From positions 21,686 to 85,685 of the IMG/VR virus record IMGVR_UViG_3300030102_003270: a stretch of 64,000 nt of DNA; one strand, 5' to 3'. The notes under the pieces are model-generated. The model searched no databases and had not been told where the DNA came from. It saw only the letters and a program-made list of their open reading frames with translations. Shown here in pieces: positions 63,966 to 64,000 of the stretch. The stretch is from a virus. The position numbers and the translations under genes were made by a program. The stretch's first letter is position 1. Each line of letters starts with the position of its first letter.

Positions 63966-64000
63966 CCCCCCCATCTAAATAATAATAGATAAGGGGGGGG
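63966..64000. other. C-run/G-run hairpin at the window edge
   Basis: Seven C (63966-63972), ATCTA, an AATAATAA loop, TAGAT, AA, then at least eight G (63993-64000). The arms pair almost perfectly. Homopolymer runs of this length occur nowhere else in the window. It may continue past base 64000. Confidence 0.5.

Noticed and set aside
1-64000. Provirus or integrative element
   Set aside because: No integrase, attachment-site duplication or host genes were seen; the tRNA is intact and not duplicated.

Overview
The window is most of the genome of a tailed double-stranded DNA virus that infects an archaeon. Two observations support this. The left half is a head-tail morphogenesis cluster: HK97-type prohead protease, major capsid protein, tail tube, frameshifted tail chaperone, tape measure, hub and fibres. 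The right half encodes an archaeal/eukaryotic-type replication and transcription set: family B DNA polymerase, PCNA, RFC small and RFC-large-like subunits, archaeo-eukaryotic primase, XPF-type nuclease, ATP-dependent ligase and TFB. The low G+C content, class II ribonucleotide reductase and gene set suggest a magrovirus-like virus of Marine Group II Euryarchaeota (Poseidoniales). The host is inferred, not shown. Terminase and intact portal genes are not in the window and probably lie just left of base 1.

Layout. Bases 1-33132 are rightward and virion-related: protease/scaffold and capsid (0.2-2.8 kb); small head proteins, two membrane proteins and a Ras/Arf-like GTPase (2.8-5.3 kb); connector and neck proteins (5.3-10.5 kb); tail tube (10.5-12.1 kb); tail chaperone with a canonical -1 frameshift signal, then tape measure (12.3-14.3 kb); a LamG-type adhesin, a 2261-residue hub-like protein, a 2268-residue fibre and a fibre chaperone (15.1-32.8 kb). 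Bases 33251-63960 are leftward. In transcription order (high to low coordinate) they carry regulators, a tRNA-Leu, a ubiquitin-like protein, ribonucleotide reductase, a TFB/E1/JAMM block, histone-fold proteins flanking the ligase, the RFC subunits, MazG, a candidate ssDNA-binding protein, a RecA-like ATPase, PCNA, a split PolB, a Cas4-like nuclease, primase, XPF nuclease, a helicase-like ATPase and a DnaQ-like exonuclease. The two transcription units converge at about 33.15 kb.

Genes are tightly packed. ATGA, TAATG and GTGA overlaps are common, and many starts follow an extended Shine-Dalgarno sequence (GAGGTGAT or GGTGAT) that matches the 3' end of archaeal 16S rRNA. Using that signal I recovered about a dozen genes of 21-56 codons.

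The strongest candidates for undescribed biology are: (1) a virus-encoded ubiquitin-like system, made of a 69-aa beta-grasp protein ending Gly-Gly-Leu, an E1/ThiF-like enzyme and a JAMM peptidase, possibly with an E2-like protein; (2) a family B polymerase split exactly between motifs B and C, with three tiny genes between the halves; (3) two different histone-fold proteins flanking the DNA ligase, next to a PC4-like protein; (4) PIP-box motifs on PolB, the RFC-large-like protein and a 23-aa peptide; (5) a small GTPase inside the virion operon; (6) a GGGAAAC frameshift site with a downstream stem-loop in the tail chaperone.
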